This document shows positions 29,649 through 40,573 of a stretch of DNA of 64,000 bases, piece after piece. Both the position numbers and the translations under genes were made by a program. The DNA lies in contig NZ_CP054052.1 in assembly GCF_013283835.1 (NCBI RefSeq), positions 2,728,001 to 2,792,000 of the forward strand, in the 5' to 3' direction. The notes under the pieces were generated by a model. It ran no database searches, was not told where the DNA came from, and was given only the letters and a program-made list of their open reading frames with translations. The first letter of the stretch is position 1, and every line of letters starts with the position of its first letter. This DNA is from Poseidonibacter lekithochrous (GTDB lineage: Bacteria; Campylobacterota; Campylobacteria; Campylobacterales; Arcobacteraceae).

Positions 29649-29725
29649 TGGTGGGCCTACCAGGACTTGAACCTGGGACCTCACGATTATCAGTCGAGCG
29701 CTCTAGCCAGCTGAGCTATAGGCCC
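29649..29725 (-). tRNA. tRNA-Ile (GAT anticodon)
   Basis: A 77-base cloverleaf with encoded CCA: acceptor GGGCCTA/TAGGCCC, D arm TAGCTCAGCTGGCTAGAG, anticodon loop CTGATAATC with GAT, T arm GGTTCAAGTCC. First of the two spacer tRNAs after 16S. Confidence 0.97.
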
Positions 29726-29742
29726 ATTTTTATATTCACAAA

Positions 29743-29767
29743 TAATCTTTATAAACCGAATATAGAA
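29743..29767 (-). repeat. Downstream arm of 16S processing stem
   Basis: Twenty-five bases between 16S and tRNA-Ile are exactly complementary in the transcript to 31461-31485 in the 16S leader, giving a long perfect helix around the 16S precursor, as expected for RNase III processing. An additional small hairpin (AAAAGG/CCTTTT) sits at 29766-29787. Confidence 0.7.
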
Positions 29768-29824
29768 AAGGTTCAATAAACCTTTTTAGTTTTGAGTTTA
29801 GAAACGAATCTAAACTCTTTCTCT

Positions 29825-31340
<1,516 letters not shown>

Positions 31341-31460
31341 AATGAATGTTTGAAACTGACAATTTTTGTATTAATTACAAAATTATCACTCAAATGTTTT
31401 TACTTAATGTAAAAAGCTTAAATAGACAAGAAACTTGTTCTTGTTTTGTTTTATTGTTTA

Positions 31461-31485
31461 TTCTATATTCGGTTTATAAAGATTA
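31461..31485 (-). repeat. Upstream arm of 16S processing stem
   Basis: Exact 25-base complement, in the transcript, of 29743-29767. Located in the leader about 120 bases before mature 16S. Confidence 0.7.
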
Positions 31486-31502
31486 CTTCTTTTTAAACCA
31501 TC

Positions 31503-31518
31503 TGTTTTTAAAGATCAT
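31503..31518 (-). promoter_or_regulatory. boxA-like antitermination site in the rRNA leader
   Basis: The minus strand reads ATGATCTTTAAAAACA, close to the boxA consensus TGCTCTTTAACA bound by NusB-NusE. It lies about 40 bases after the predicted transcription start, where rRNA antitermination signals normally occur. Confidence 0.55.
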
Positions 31519-31561
31519 ATCTCTTCAGAACTTTGTGTCGTTCCTCTGAAATTGGACGGGA

Positions 31562-31590
31562 ATTATAGACAAATTAATCCCCTTTGTCAA
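31562..31590 (-). promoter_or_regulatory. Perfect-consensus sigma-70 promoter of the rRNA operon
   Basis: Minus strand TTGACA (31590-31585), a 17-base spacer and TATAAT (31567-31562): both hexamers match the consensus fully. Transcription should start near 31555, about 215 bases before mature 16S. A clear -35 is unusual for this phylum and fits a very strong promoter. Confidence 0.88.
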
Positions 31591-31786
31591 GGGAGTTTTC
31601 TTAATATAGCTTTAAATTTTTACTTTTGTGCTTTTTTTACTGCTTTTTTATATTTCTGAGTAAGATTTACTAGTTTTTATTTGTATTGTTTGTTTTATTG
31701 CATTAGTTTCTTGAATATATTTGTAGTTTTTTATTTATATGAGGTAAAAGTAGTTTTTATTTTTTATATAAAAATTTGAAAAAATA
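31591..31786. other. AT-rich spacer between rRNA promoter and mtnN terminator
   Basis: Very T-rich on the plus strand with A-tracts on the minus strand directly upstream of the rRNA -35 box, which could act like an UP element. No gene or stable hairpin was recognised. Confidence 0.4.
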
Positions 31787-31813
31787 GAGTAGCTTACTTT
31801 AAGTAAACTACTC
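31787..31813 (-). terminator. Terminator after mtnN
   Basis: GAGTAG-TTTACTT pairs with AAGTAAG-CTACTC on the minus strand (one mismatch) and is followed by TATTTTTT. It ends the tol/slyD/fabD/mtnN strand before the rRNA promoter. Confidence 0.75.
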
Positions 31814-31819
31814 ATTATC

Positions 31820-32515
31820 TTAGTTTTGTAGTTTATCTACAATTTTGATTAAGTAATTAGCAGAATTAACTGCTGATGATTTTAAAAATTCATCAAAATC
31901 AATATCTGCTCCACCATCAGCAGAATCTGATATTGCTCTTAATACAAAAAATGGCACTTCTAAAGCATCACATATAACTGCAACACTTGCACCTTCCATT
32001 TCTAAAGCATCAGCTTTGAAAGTTGATTCAATAAAATCTTTTCTTTCAACAGAGTGAACAAATTGATCACCAGTAGCAATAGTGCCTTCAATAACTTTTA
32101 AATCATTTTCGTTTGCAACATCTTTTGCCACTGTTCTAAGTTTCTCAGAAGTTTCAACAAAAACTGAACCACCTGGAACAAAACCATTTGGATGACCAAA
32201 TGCAGTAATATCTAAATCATGTTGACATAATTTATCAGCAATAATTAAATCACCAATTTTAAGATCTGGATTAATGGCACCTGCAACACCAGAAAATAAT
32301 AATGTATCACATCCAAATTTTTGAATCATTGTACTTGCAGTTAAACTAGCAAACACTTTACCTATTTTTGAATATGCAATAACAATATCTAATCCATTGT
32401 AATTAACTTCATAATATTTATTATTTGCAAATTCAACAATATTTACATTTTTAAAATGAGCTAAAAGAGGTTCAATTTCCTCTTCCATAGCTCCCATAAT
32501 TGCTAATTTAGTCAT
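31820..32515 (-). CDS. mtnN: 5'-methylthioadenosine/S-adenosylhomocysteine nucleosidase
   Basis: A 231-residue PNP/UDP-phosphorylase-fold nucleosidase. Catalytic residues align with the E. coli enzyme: Glu12, the ALEMEGA motif with Met173 and Glu174, and Asp197 in RAISDSAD. It hydrolyses MTA and SAH; in Campylobacter and Helicobacter the same protein also cleaves aminodeoxyfutalosine in the menaquinone pathway, so it may have both jobs here (inference). It overlaps fabD by 8 bp. Confidence 0.94.
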   Translation of the reverse strand: MTKLAIMGAMEEEIEPLLAHFKNVNIVEFANNKYYEVNYNGLDIVIAYSKIGKVFASLTASTMIQKFGCDTLLFSGVAGAINPDLKIGDLIIADKLCQHDLDITAFGHPNGFVPGGSVFVETSEKLRTVAKDVANENDLKVIEGTIATGDQFVHSVERKDFIESTFKADALEMEGASVAVICDALEVPFFVLRAISDSADGGADIDFDEFLKSSAVNSANYLIKIVDKLQN

Positions 32516-33440
32516 TTAAAGCCTCAATTGTTTTTTCTAAAGATGCAAAATCACTAACATTTAAAGTTGGAACTGATTTACAAATTTTTCTATTTAACCC
32601 TTTTAATACAATACCATTACCAAACTCAATAAAAGCATCAACATTTTCAGCGTTAGCTGAAACAGAATGTTTATATTTAACTGGTTTAGTTAATTGTGAA
32701 GCTAATAATTCAATAGCTTCATCTTTTGTTGTATAAGATTTAGCTGTTACATTTGAAATAACTGATAAGAATTCTTCTTTTAAGTATTCTTCTAAATACG
32801 GTTTTAAATTCTCAACAGCAGAAGTTAATAATTCACAATGTGAAGCAACTGACATATCAAGAACGATTGCTCTTTTAGCACCAGCTTCTTTAAATGTATC
32901 TACTAAAGATTCTAAATCAGCTTTAATTCCTGCAAGTACTAGCTGTCCGTCCATATTATAATTAGCTGGCCAAACTTGTTTTCCAGAGGCTCTTTGCTCT
33001 TCACAAACTCTTTCTACATCTTCATCGCTCATACCAACTAATGCCATCATTCCTGCACCACCACCAGAACAAGCTTCAGTCATAAAGAGACCTCTTCTAT
33101 GTACTAGTTCTACAGCGTCAAGATAATCTAATGCACCTGAAGATACTAATGCTGAAAATTCACCTAAAGAATGACCTAAAACAAACTCTGCTTGAATATC
33201 ACATTTTTCTTTAAAAATTGCATTAGCAATAGAACTTACTAATAAAATAGCAGGTTGTGTAAATTCAGTTTTACCTAAGTTGTCATTCTCTTCAAATAAT
33301 AATTCTTCAAAATTAATTCCTAATCGCACACTAGCTTTTGAAATCATATCTTTTGCGATATCACTATTCTCGAAGAAATCTTTTCCCATTCCAACACTTT
33401 GAGATCCTTGTCCTGGAAAAATAAAAGCAACTTTTTTCAT
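32508..33440 (-). CDS. fabD: Malonyl-CoA:ACP transacylase FabD
   Basis: A 310-residue enzyme loading malonyl groups onto acyl carrier protein for fatty acid synthesis. FPGQGSQSVGMG at the N-terminus, GHSLGE with nucleophile Ser91, the conserved Arg in HRRGLFM and the SVASHC motif with the catalytic His near residue 200 are all present. AAGGT precedes the ATG. Coupled to mtnN by overlap; separated from slyD by a spacer rich in inverted repeats. Confidence 0.95.
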   Translation of the reverse strand: MKKVAFIFPGQGSQSVGMGKDFFENSDIAKDMISKASVRLGINFEELLFEENDNLGKTEFTQPAILLVSSIANAIFKEKCDIQAEFVLGHSLGEFSALVSSGALDYLDAVELVHRRGLFMTEACSGGGAGMMALVGMSDEDVERVCEEQRASGKQVWPANYNMDGQLVLAGIKADLESLVDTFKEAGAKRAIVLDMSVASHCELLTSAVENLKPYLEEYLKEEFLSVISNVTAKSYTTKDEAIELLASQLTKPVKYKHSVSANAENVDAFIEFGNGIVLKGLNRKICKSVPTLNVSDFASLEKTIEALND

Positions 33441-33485
33441 GTAAATACCTTTTTAATTTTAATTTTTTGTATTAGTTTTTTTATA

Positions 33486-33532
33486 AAAACTATTTTGTAA
33501 AGTTAAAAACTCTAACCTTAAAAAATAGTTTT
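33486..33532 (-). repeat. Inverted repeat upstream of fabD
   Basis: AAAACTATTTT (33486-33496) and AAAATAGTTTT (33522-33532) form an 11-bp perfect inverted repeat with a 25-base loop, overlapping the TTGGCCAA hairpin. It could be part of the slyD terminator region or a regulatory element for fabD. Confidence 0.4.
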
Positions 33533-33560
33533 GGCCAAATACATAAATGTACTTGGCCAA
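33531..33560 (-). terminator. TTGGCCAA hairpin after slyD
   Basis: Each arm holds the palindrome TTGGCCAA and they pair with each other, extended by TACAT/ATGTA (one A/C mismatch). On the minus strand a short AAC and six T residues follow (ACTATTTTTT), so termination of the slyD transcript is plausible. Confidence 0.55.
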
Positions 33561-33615
33561 AGGAGTGTTTGATTAGTTTGTAATCAATTAATACGTTTTG
33601 CTAACCTAGCAACTA

Positions 33616-34152
33616 TTAATTACAACCACATCCACCTTGAGATTGAGTAGGTTCAGACGAACCTCCTCCACCACAACAACCGCCACCCATAGCAGCCATA
33701 CCACCTACAACACCAGTTTGTAGTTCTTCTTCAGTTGCAGCTCTTGCGCTTGTAATAACAACAGAGAACATTAAAGTTTTCCCAGCCATTGGGTGATTGT
33801 AATCAATAGTTACTTCATCTTCAGTGAATGATTTAACTACAACTTGTACAGTTTCACCATTTTCACCAGTACCATATAAAGACATACCTTCTGTTAACTC
33901 AATACCAGCAAATTGCTCTTTTGGTAAAAGTTGTACAGCTTCGTCATTGTACTCACCGTAACCATCTTTTGGTTCAACCATAACGTCAGCAGTTTCACTT
34001 GCTTCCATTTCAACTAATTTAGCTTCTAAACCTGGAATGATTTGACCTTTTCCAGCGATAAATTCTAAAGGTGCTTGACCAACATTAGTGTCTAATTGTT
34101 CACCAGTGTTAGCATCTTTTAATGTATATTCTATACCAATTACTTTTGACAT
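33616..34152 (-). CDS. slyD: FKBP-type peptidyl-prolyl isomerase, SlyD-like
   Basis: A 178-residue protein with an FKBP domain (YTLKDANTGEQLDT, PLEFIAGKGQIIPGLE) interrupted by the insert-in-flap chaperone domain (about 70-125), then the FKBP end NHPMAGKTLMF. The C-terminus is rich in Gly and Cys (GGGCCGGGG and GGCGCN), a metal-binding tail like SlyD's nickel site, though with few histidines. Role: proline isomerisation, chaperoning and possibly nickel handling for hydrogenase or urease. It follows cpoB on the Tol-Pal strand with a 22-bp gap. Confidence 0.92.
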   Translation of the reverse strand: MSKVIGIEYTLKDANTGEQLDTNVGQAPLEFIAGKGQIIPGLEAKLVEMEASETADVMVEPKDGYGEYNDEAVQLLPKEQFAGIELTEGMSLYGTGENGETVQVVVKSFTEDEVTIDYNHPMAGKTLMFSVVITSARAATEEELQTGVVGGMAAMGGGCCGGGGSSEPTQSQGGCGCN

Positions 34153-34174
34153 ATAAATTCCTTATTTAAAATTA

Positions 34175-35164
34175 TTATAATTTTGATAAATTCTTATTTG
34201 CTATTTTTGATTCTTTTGAATCAGGATAAAGATCTATTAATGTGCTGTAAAAACTGCTTGCATTTTCTTTATCATTAGTTTTTTCAAATGAAATAGCGCT
34301 GTGCAATAATAATGTAGGCATATAAGCTGCTTTATCATTAAGAATTGCAGATTTTTTAAAATGACTTATTGCAAGATCAAATTTCTTTCTTACATACCAC
34401 ATTTCACCTAGGTAATAATTACTTTCAGCAGGCTTATAATTAAGTGCTGCAAGTTTTTCAAACTTAGGTATAGCGTATTTGAAATATTGTTTTTCAAATT
34501 GGCTTTTAGCTTCACGTAACATCTTCTTTTTATCAGCAGAAGTAAGTTTCTTAGAAACATTGTTACTTTTAACTTTTTCTGTAACTATATTAGAACTAGA
34601 TTTTACACCTAGAGCTTTTTTTAGATTTTCAAATTCTGCTCTTGTAACAAATTGATCCATGTTAGTTCTTAACTCAGAAGAAGACACATATCTAGAATTT
34701 ATTTTGTTAACAAGTTTTGAGATTTTTGATACAGCTTTTTTTAATTGATTTAAACTAGCTTTAACTTCTTTATCAGTTTCTTCTTTCATATTAAGAAGTT
34801 GTTCTGATACACTTTTTATTTCAGCAGTGTCAGTACTATTTTTATTAGCCATTTCTGAAGATAAATCAACTTGCTTTATAACTTCATTCATTCTAAGAAC
34901 TGTTGAATTTAATTTTGCAGAGTCACCTTCATAAATAGATTCTAAACCTTCTAGCCTTTTTTTTACAGACTCAATTAGTAATTTTACATCACTAACATTT
35001 GAAGATAAAGTACTTAATTTCTTTTGATTTTTAAGTATATGTTTTTCAGAAGTATTTAATCCATAAGGATTTTTTGAATTTAAATCACCAGCACCAAATA
35101 CCGATACCTCTTGGGCATAAGTTATAGTACTAGCAATAAAAAAAGATAAAAGATATTTATTCAT
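34175..35164 (-). CDS. cpoB: Cell-division coordinator CpoB/YbgF-like protein
   Basis: A 329-residue periplasmic protein: signal peptide (about 1-17), a long coiled coil (about 40-170) and three to four C-terminal TPR-like repeats (about 210-329). CpoB normally has this trimerising coiled coil plus TPR plan and acts with Tol-Pal during septation. It is directly downstream of pal (6 bp), the standard place in tol clusters. The coiled coil is longer than in E. coli. Confidence 0.85.
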   Translation of the reverse strand: MNKYLLSFFIASTITYAQEVSVFGAGDLNSKNPYGLNTSEKHILKNQKKLSTLSSNVSDVKLLIESVKKRLEGLESIYEGDSAKLNSTVLRMNEVIKQVDLSSEMANKNSTDTAEIKSVSEQLLNMKEETDKEVKASLNQLKKAVSKISKLVNKINSRYVSSSELRTNMDQFVTRAEFENLKKALGVKSSSNIVTEKVKSNNVSKKLTSADKKKMLREAKSQFEKQYFKYAIPKFEKLAALNYKPAESNYYLGEMWYVRKKFDLAISHFKKSAILNDKAAYMPTLLLHSAISFEKTNDKENASSFYSTLIDLYPDSKESKIANKNLSKL

Positions 35165-35169
35165 AGAAA

Positions 35170-35724
35170 TTATTTAGCTAGAGTATGCTCAACTCTTCTG
35201 TTCATTTCCCAACAGTTTTTATTTTTTTCTGAACAAACTGGTTTACTCTCACCGTAAGAGATTAATGAAACATTAGCAGTAACACCATTGTTTACTAATA
35301 CATCTTTAACCGATTTAGCTCTTTTAAGACCTAAAGCATAATTATATTCATCAGTTCCCCATTCATCAGTGTTTCCAGAAACTTTAACGATAGAAGAAGA
35401 ATTTAAAGCAGATAATTTAGATGCATTATTCATTGCTTTTTCTTTCATATCAGCAGTTAAATTATATTTATCAAATCCAAAGTAAATGTTTTCAACTAAT
35501 ACTTTTTTACCATTGATCATATAATAAACACCATTATTCTCTTTGCTTACCATAGAGAAACTACCATCCATTACTTCTTCAATTTGAGTATCAGGAATTG
35601 TATTTAACGCTGACTCAGAAGACTTATCTGCTCCGTTGTTTACGTTCATATCTACATTTTTTTCACTACAACCTGTAAATAAAACAGAAGCAATTAAGAA
35701 AGAGTAAATGCTAATTTTTTTCAT
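35170..35724 (-). CDS. pal: Peptidoglycan-associated lipoprotein Pal
   Basis: A 184-residue outer-membrane lipoprotein. The lipobox LFTGC places the lipidated Cys at residue 19. The OmpA-like domain (about 80-184) has FGFDKYNL, the peptidoglycan-binding segment VSGNTDEWGTDEYNYALGLKRA and the closing NRRVE. It anchors the outer membrane to peptidoglycan and partners TolB. It follows tolB after a 69-bp gap, larger than the rest of the cluster, so an internal promoter is possible. Confidence 0.95.
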   Translation of the reverse strand: MKKISIYSFLIASVLFTGCSEKNVDMNVNNGADKSSESALNTIPDTQIEEVMDGSFSMVSKENNGVYYMINGKKVLVENIYFGFDKYNLTADMKEKAMNNASKLSALNSSSIVKVSGNTDEWGTDEYNYALGLKRAKSVKDVLVNNGVTANVSLISYGESKPVCSEKNKNCWEMNRRVEHTLAK

Positions 35725-35793
35725 AAATTTATCCTTAAAATTAAAAATTTATATTGATTTTACAAAATTATTACTTAAGTAATCATTATTAGA

Positions 35794-37065
35794 CTACCAG
35801 TCAATTGATTGTATTTTTCCACCTCTTAATTCAAACAAGTAAGATTTATTAAAATTAAGTCTAATAATACCTATTGAACTATGACCTTTATATGATTTTA
35901 TAAAAAGTAATGATTCTCCATCTGGGGAGAATTTTGGGAATTGATTTATACCACTTGCAGTTAATCTTTTTAAGTCATCAGATTTAGTTGACATAAGATA
36001 TAAATTAAAAGCTCTTGTAGATAATTCATTGTCATTATCTTTACTTACATAAACAATGTTATCATTAAATGATGTTGCAGAAGAGTTGTTTCTACTATGA
36101 TAAACTAATTTTTCTACACCTCTTGAATTAAATGATTTTGCAAAAATATTAGGATATCCTAATCTATCAGATACAAATACCATTCTTGAATCATTATCAA
36201 TAAATTGCCCACCAACATCAATACCACTATAAGAAGTAACTTTTCGTTTAGACTTATTTGAAGCATTATATAAATAGATATCCGGCTGAGAATTTGGAGA
36301 TGCCGTGATTAAAACTTTTGAACCATCACTATTAACGTCCGATGCTGCTATCATACCTTCTGACTGCATAATAATTTCTTTTTGTCTAGTATAAATATTT
36401 ACTTTTACTAAAGTTGGATTATTATAATTATATGAAGTATAATAAATTGATCTCTGGTTTTTATTTGCCCATTTTGGGAAAATATTTAATCCACCAGAAA
36501 TTATGGTTTTCTTAAATTTCAATGTATAATCACCAATAACAATATCTGCTTTCCCACTTCCTTTATATACAGAAAGAACTACAAATTTATCCATCCATGC
36601 AATGCTAGGAGCTTTAAAATAATCATTAATAGAAATAGCAGATCTATGGGCTAAAAATGGATACCTATTCTCTTTTAAGGTAGTAAAACTTTTTTCTAAT
36701 ATCATAGCTTGAGAATTAATATCAAATAGTTTACTAAATAAAGTATATTTACCACTATTATCTTTTTTTGCACTTATATTTAAATATAAATCAACACCTT
36801 TATTACTGAGAGCTAAAATATCAGGTATTTGTTCGTAAGTGATAGAAGAGTCTTCTTTGATTAGTTCAAAGTGCCCACTGATTTCTAAATCTTTTGCTAA
36901 AGAGTTTTTTATTTTATTTAGTGTTGCTATTTCTGAAGAATCAGTAGCAATAGAAATTAAAATTTTTGGTAGAGTATTTGCTTTTTTAACTATCTCAAGA
37001 TTTGCATCAATTTGTGCAAAAGAGGAAGTTATAAAAAAAGCAATAAAAAATATATACTTAAACAT
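35794..37065 (-). CDS. tolB: Tol-Pal system protein TolB
   Basis: A 423-residue periplasmic protein with a signal peptide (about 1-17), an N-terminal alpha/beta domain (about 20-140) and a C-terminal six-bladed beta-propeller with TolB repeats such as GGLNIFPKWANK, DVNSDGSKVLIT and NQFPKFSPDGESLLF. It links Pal to the TolQRA motor. Start lies 2 bp after tolA. Confidence 0.92.
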   Translation of the reverse strand: MFKYIFFIAFFITSSFAQIDANLEIVKKANTLPKILISIATDSSEIATLNKIKNSLAKDLEISGHFELIKEDSSITYEQIPDILALSNKGVDLYLNISAKKDNSGKYTLFSKLFDINSQAMILEKSFTTLKENRYPFLAHRSAISINDYFKAPSIAWMDKFVVLSVYKGSGKADIVIGDYTLKFKKTIISGGLNIFPKWANKNQRSIYYTSYNYNNPTLVKVNIYTRQKEIIMQSEGMIAASDVNSDGSKVLITASPNSQPDIYLYNASNKSKRKVTSYSGIDVGGQFIDNDSRMVFVSDRLGYPNIFAKSFNSRGVEKLVYHSRNNSSATSFNDNIVYVSKDNDNELSTRAFNLYLMSTKSDDLKRLTASGINQFPKFSPDGESLLFIKSYKGHSSIGIIRLNFNKSYLFELRGGKIQSIDW

Positions 37066-37067
37066 TT

Positions 37068-37805
37068 TTATCCTTCTGATTTAAAATCAACATTGATTCT
37101 AACTGTTTTACCTTTTTTAGGTTTAGGATATATTATACTTTTTTGTTCTTCTAAAAAAGCTTTTAAAGAAAGGTCAAAACTTGTATTTTGTGAATATTTT
37201 TTTATTCTATAATTAAAAGTTCCATCTTTTGTTATTATAACTTCAACCGTGGAAACTAATTTATCTTCTCTTACTGTTGGAACCCAAGCATTTAATAACT
37301 CACTAACTTCTGAATAATAATCGTCACTCTCTTTATTTTTACTAGAGTTTAAAGAACTTACATTAGTAGTAGTTTGATTATCATTAAGTAATTTATCAAT
37401 TTTTACATTTGAAGATTTTTTTTGTTTTTCAAATTTTGCTTTAAATCTCTTTGGATCTAATGATTTTTGAACATTATTAATTTCTTTTTTCTTTACAACT
37501 TTTTCTTTTGTTTTAACTTTTCCAAATAAAGATTTTAAATCAGGTCTTTTTTTACTTGCAGCAGAAGTTGATTTTTTTATTAATTTATCAAGTGGTTTTT
37601 TTGTTTTTTTATCTTCTTTTTTTTCTATTCTTTTTTTGTCACTTTTTTTTACAATCATGTCTAACTGAATAACAGTAGCTTTTGACTTAATATTATAAGT
37701 TTTAGGTTTAGGACTTGAAACATAGTATATAAATGAAAAAACTATAAGAATATAAAAAGAAAAAGATGCAATACCCGCATATAAAAAGATAGGATTTTTT
37801 TGCAT
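37068..37805 (-). CDS. tolA: TolA-like energy-transducing protein
   Basis: A 245-residue protein: one N-terminal membrane helix (about 8-30), a very lysine-rich helical region (about 50-160) and a C-terminal TonB/TolA-like domain (about 165-245; LVSTVEVIITKDGTFNYRI, KKGKTVRINVDF). Place between tolR and tolB makes it TolA. The charged middle is shorter than in E. coli TolA (421 residues in total). Inner membrane, spanning the periplasm. Confidence 0.88.
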   Translation of the reverse strand: MQKNPIFLYAGIASFSFYILIVFSFIYYVSSPKPKTYNIKSKATVIQLDMIVKKSDKKRIEKKEDKKTKKPLDKLIKKSTSAASKKRPDLKSLFGKVKTKEKVVKKKEINNVQKSLDPKRFKAKFEKQKKSSNVKIDKLLNDNQTTTNVSSLNSSKNKESDDYYSEVSELLNAWVPTVREDKLVSTVEVIITKDGTFNYRIKKYSQNTSFDLSLKAFLEEQKSIIYPKPKKGKTVRINVDFKSEG

Positions 37806-37808
37806 TAA

Positions 37809-38198
37809 TTATCCATCAGTAACTAATGCTACTTTGTAAAATCCAGCTTCTTTTACAGACTTTAAAACATAAATAATATCATCATACTTTAATGATTTAT
37901 CAGCTCTAATATGTACAGGAGTATTTTTATCTTTACCATTTACAAATAATAAAAAGCTGTCAGGAAAATTGTTTATTTCAATTTTTTTCTTGTTTAAACT
38001 AACAATTCTATTTTTTGTTATAAGTATATCAATTTTTTTGAAACTCTGAACTTGTTGAGACTTACTACCTTTTGGTAGATTTATTGGTTCTTCAAATTCA
38101 ATAACTGGTGCAGTAACCATTAAAATTGCTAAAAGTACTAGCATAATATCAACTAGTGGAGTAATATTTAAATCAGGTTTTTGATTGAAATCGTACAA
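37809..38198 (-). CDS. tolR: ExbD/TolR-family protein
   Basis: A 129-residue bitopic protein. The N-terminal helix reads DLNITPLVDIMLVLLAILMVTAPV and contains the Asp (VDIML) needed for proton-driven force. The periplasmic domain ends with KYDDIIYVLKSVKEAGFYKVALVT, typical of ExbD/TolR. Starts 2 bp after tolQ. Context decides for TolR over ExbD. Confidence 0.93.
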   Translation of the reverse strand: MYDFNQKPDLNITPLVDIMLVLLAILMVTAPVIEFEEPINLPKGSKSQQVQSFKKIDILITKNRIVSLNKKKIEINNFPDSFLLFVNGKDKNTPVHIRADKSLKYDDIIYVLKSVKEAGFYKVALVTDG

Positions 38199-38200
38199 AA

Positions 38201-38761
38201 CTAACCTTTAGCAATTAAAATTTCAGATTGAGCCTTAATGTAAGTATTTAACTCATAAACTTTTCTAGTTATAATCTGATGAAAAGTATAAGCAAAAATT
38301 GCAACAAATATACCAGCAGCAGTAGCAACAAGTGCTTCAGAGATAGCAGGAGCAATTACAGAAAAACCAACTTTGCTGTGACTTGAAAATTTTGCAAAAG
38401 ATTCTAAGATACCAACAACGGTACCAAATAAACCAATAAATGGAGATGTAGAAGAGATAATAGCTAACCATGAAATACCAGCACTAGCGTCTTTAATAAT
38501 ATTAATTTCACAAGCATGTAAAATTTCTCTTGAATGAGAATTATTAGAACATTTGTTTAATGCAGATAAAGGTGAGAAAGCAGCTTCTCTAGAAGTTAAA
38601 GATTCTAAGGATTTTTGTTCATTAGTAATCATAGCTTTTAATGAGAAGTATCTATAAATATAGATCCATATTGTAATAATCAAGTAAAGTGACAATAGCG
38701 CTAAAACGATATACGTTATAGCGCTACTATTTGCCAAATAATTTAGTATTGTGTTTATCAT
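38201..38761 (-). CDS. tolQ: ExbB/TolQ-family proton channel protein
   Basis: A 186-residue protein with three membrane helices (about 14-33, 98-125, 138-165). The GISWLAIISSTSPFIGLFGTVVGILESF and SEALVATAAGIFVAIFAYTFHQ segments are the MotA/TolQ/ExbB signature. With TolR it forms the motor that energises TolA. It lies 5 bp after atpC, so ATP synthase and Tol genes may share a transcript. Confidence 0.93.
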   Translation of the reverse strand: MINTILNYLANSSAITYIVLALLSLYLIITIWIYIYRYFSLKAMITNEQKSLESLTSREAAFSPLSALNKCSNNSHSREILHACEINIIKDASAGISWLAIISSTSPFIGLFGTVVGILESFAKFSSHSKVGFSVIAPAISEALVATAAGIFVAIFAYTFHQIITRKVYELNTYIKAQSEILIAKG

Positions 38762-38766
38762 AAGCT

Positions 38767-39147
38767 CTAAGCGAATGAATTAATTTTAGCTTCAACTGAT
38801 GCAACAGAGATATTAGAATCTTTTACAGAATTTACTAATTCTTTTGCAGCATCAATATTTTTAGCTATTTCAGAGTCTTGCCCTTGTGTTAATGCGATAG
38901 CACCATCTGCTAAAACATCAACAGATTTTTCATCTACTTTAACATGTCCCCAGTTAATAGCAACAGCTTCAGTAGAATCAGCTTTTTCAATTACGATTAC
39001 ACCAACAGTTAAAGAAGAAACTAACGATGCGTGACCTGCTAAAACTCCGAACTCTCCCTCTTTTCCAGGAAGAGTTACGGTTTTAACGTCATCGTTAAAA
39101 ATTTCTCCATTAGGTGTAACGATTGATAATTTAATTGTATCCATCAT
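38767..39147 (-). CDS. atpC: ATP synthase epsilon subunit
   Basis: A 126-residue F1 subunit: beta-sandwich N-terminal domain (about 1-85; VTPNGEIFNDDVKTVTLPGKEGEFGVLAGHA) and a short helical hairpin C-terminus with reduced length. It couples rotor movement and can inhibit ATP hydrolysis. ATG codons at 39147 and 39144 are both possible. Last gene of the atp operon. Confidence 0.95.
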   Translation of the reverse strand: MMDTIKLSIVTPNGEIFNDDVKTVTLPGKEGEFGVLAGHASLVSSLTVGVIVIEKADSTEAVAINWGHVKVDEKSVDVLADGAIALTQGQDSEIAKNIDAAKELVNSVKDSNISVASVEAKINSFA

Positions 39148-39160
39148 ATGCCTTATGGGG

Positions 39161-40573
<1,413 letters not shown>

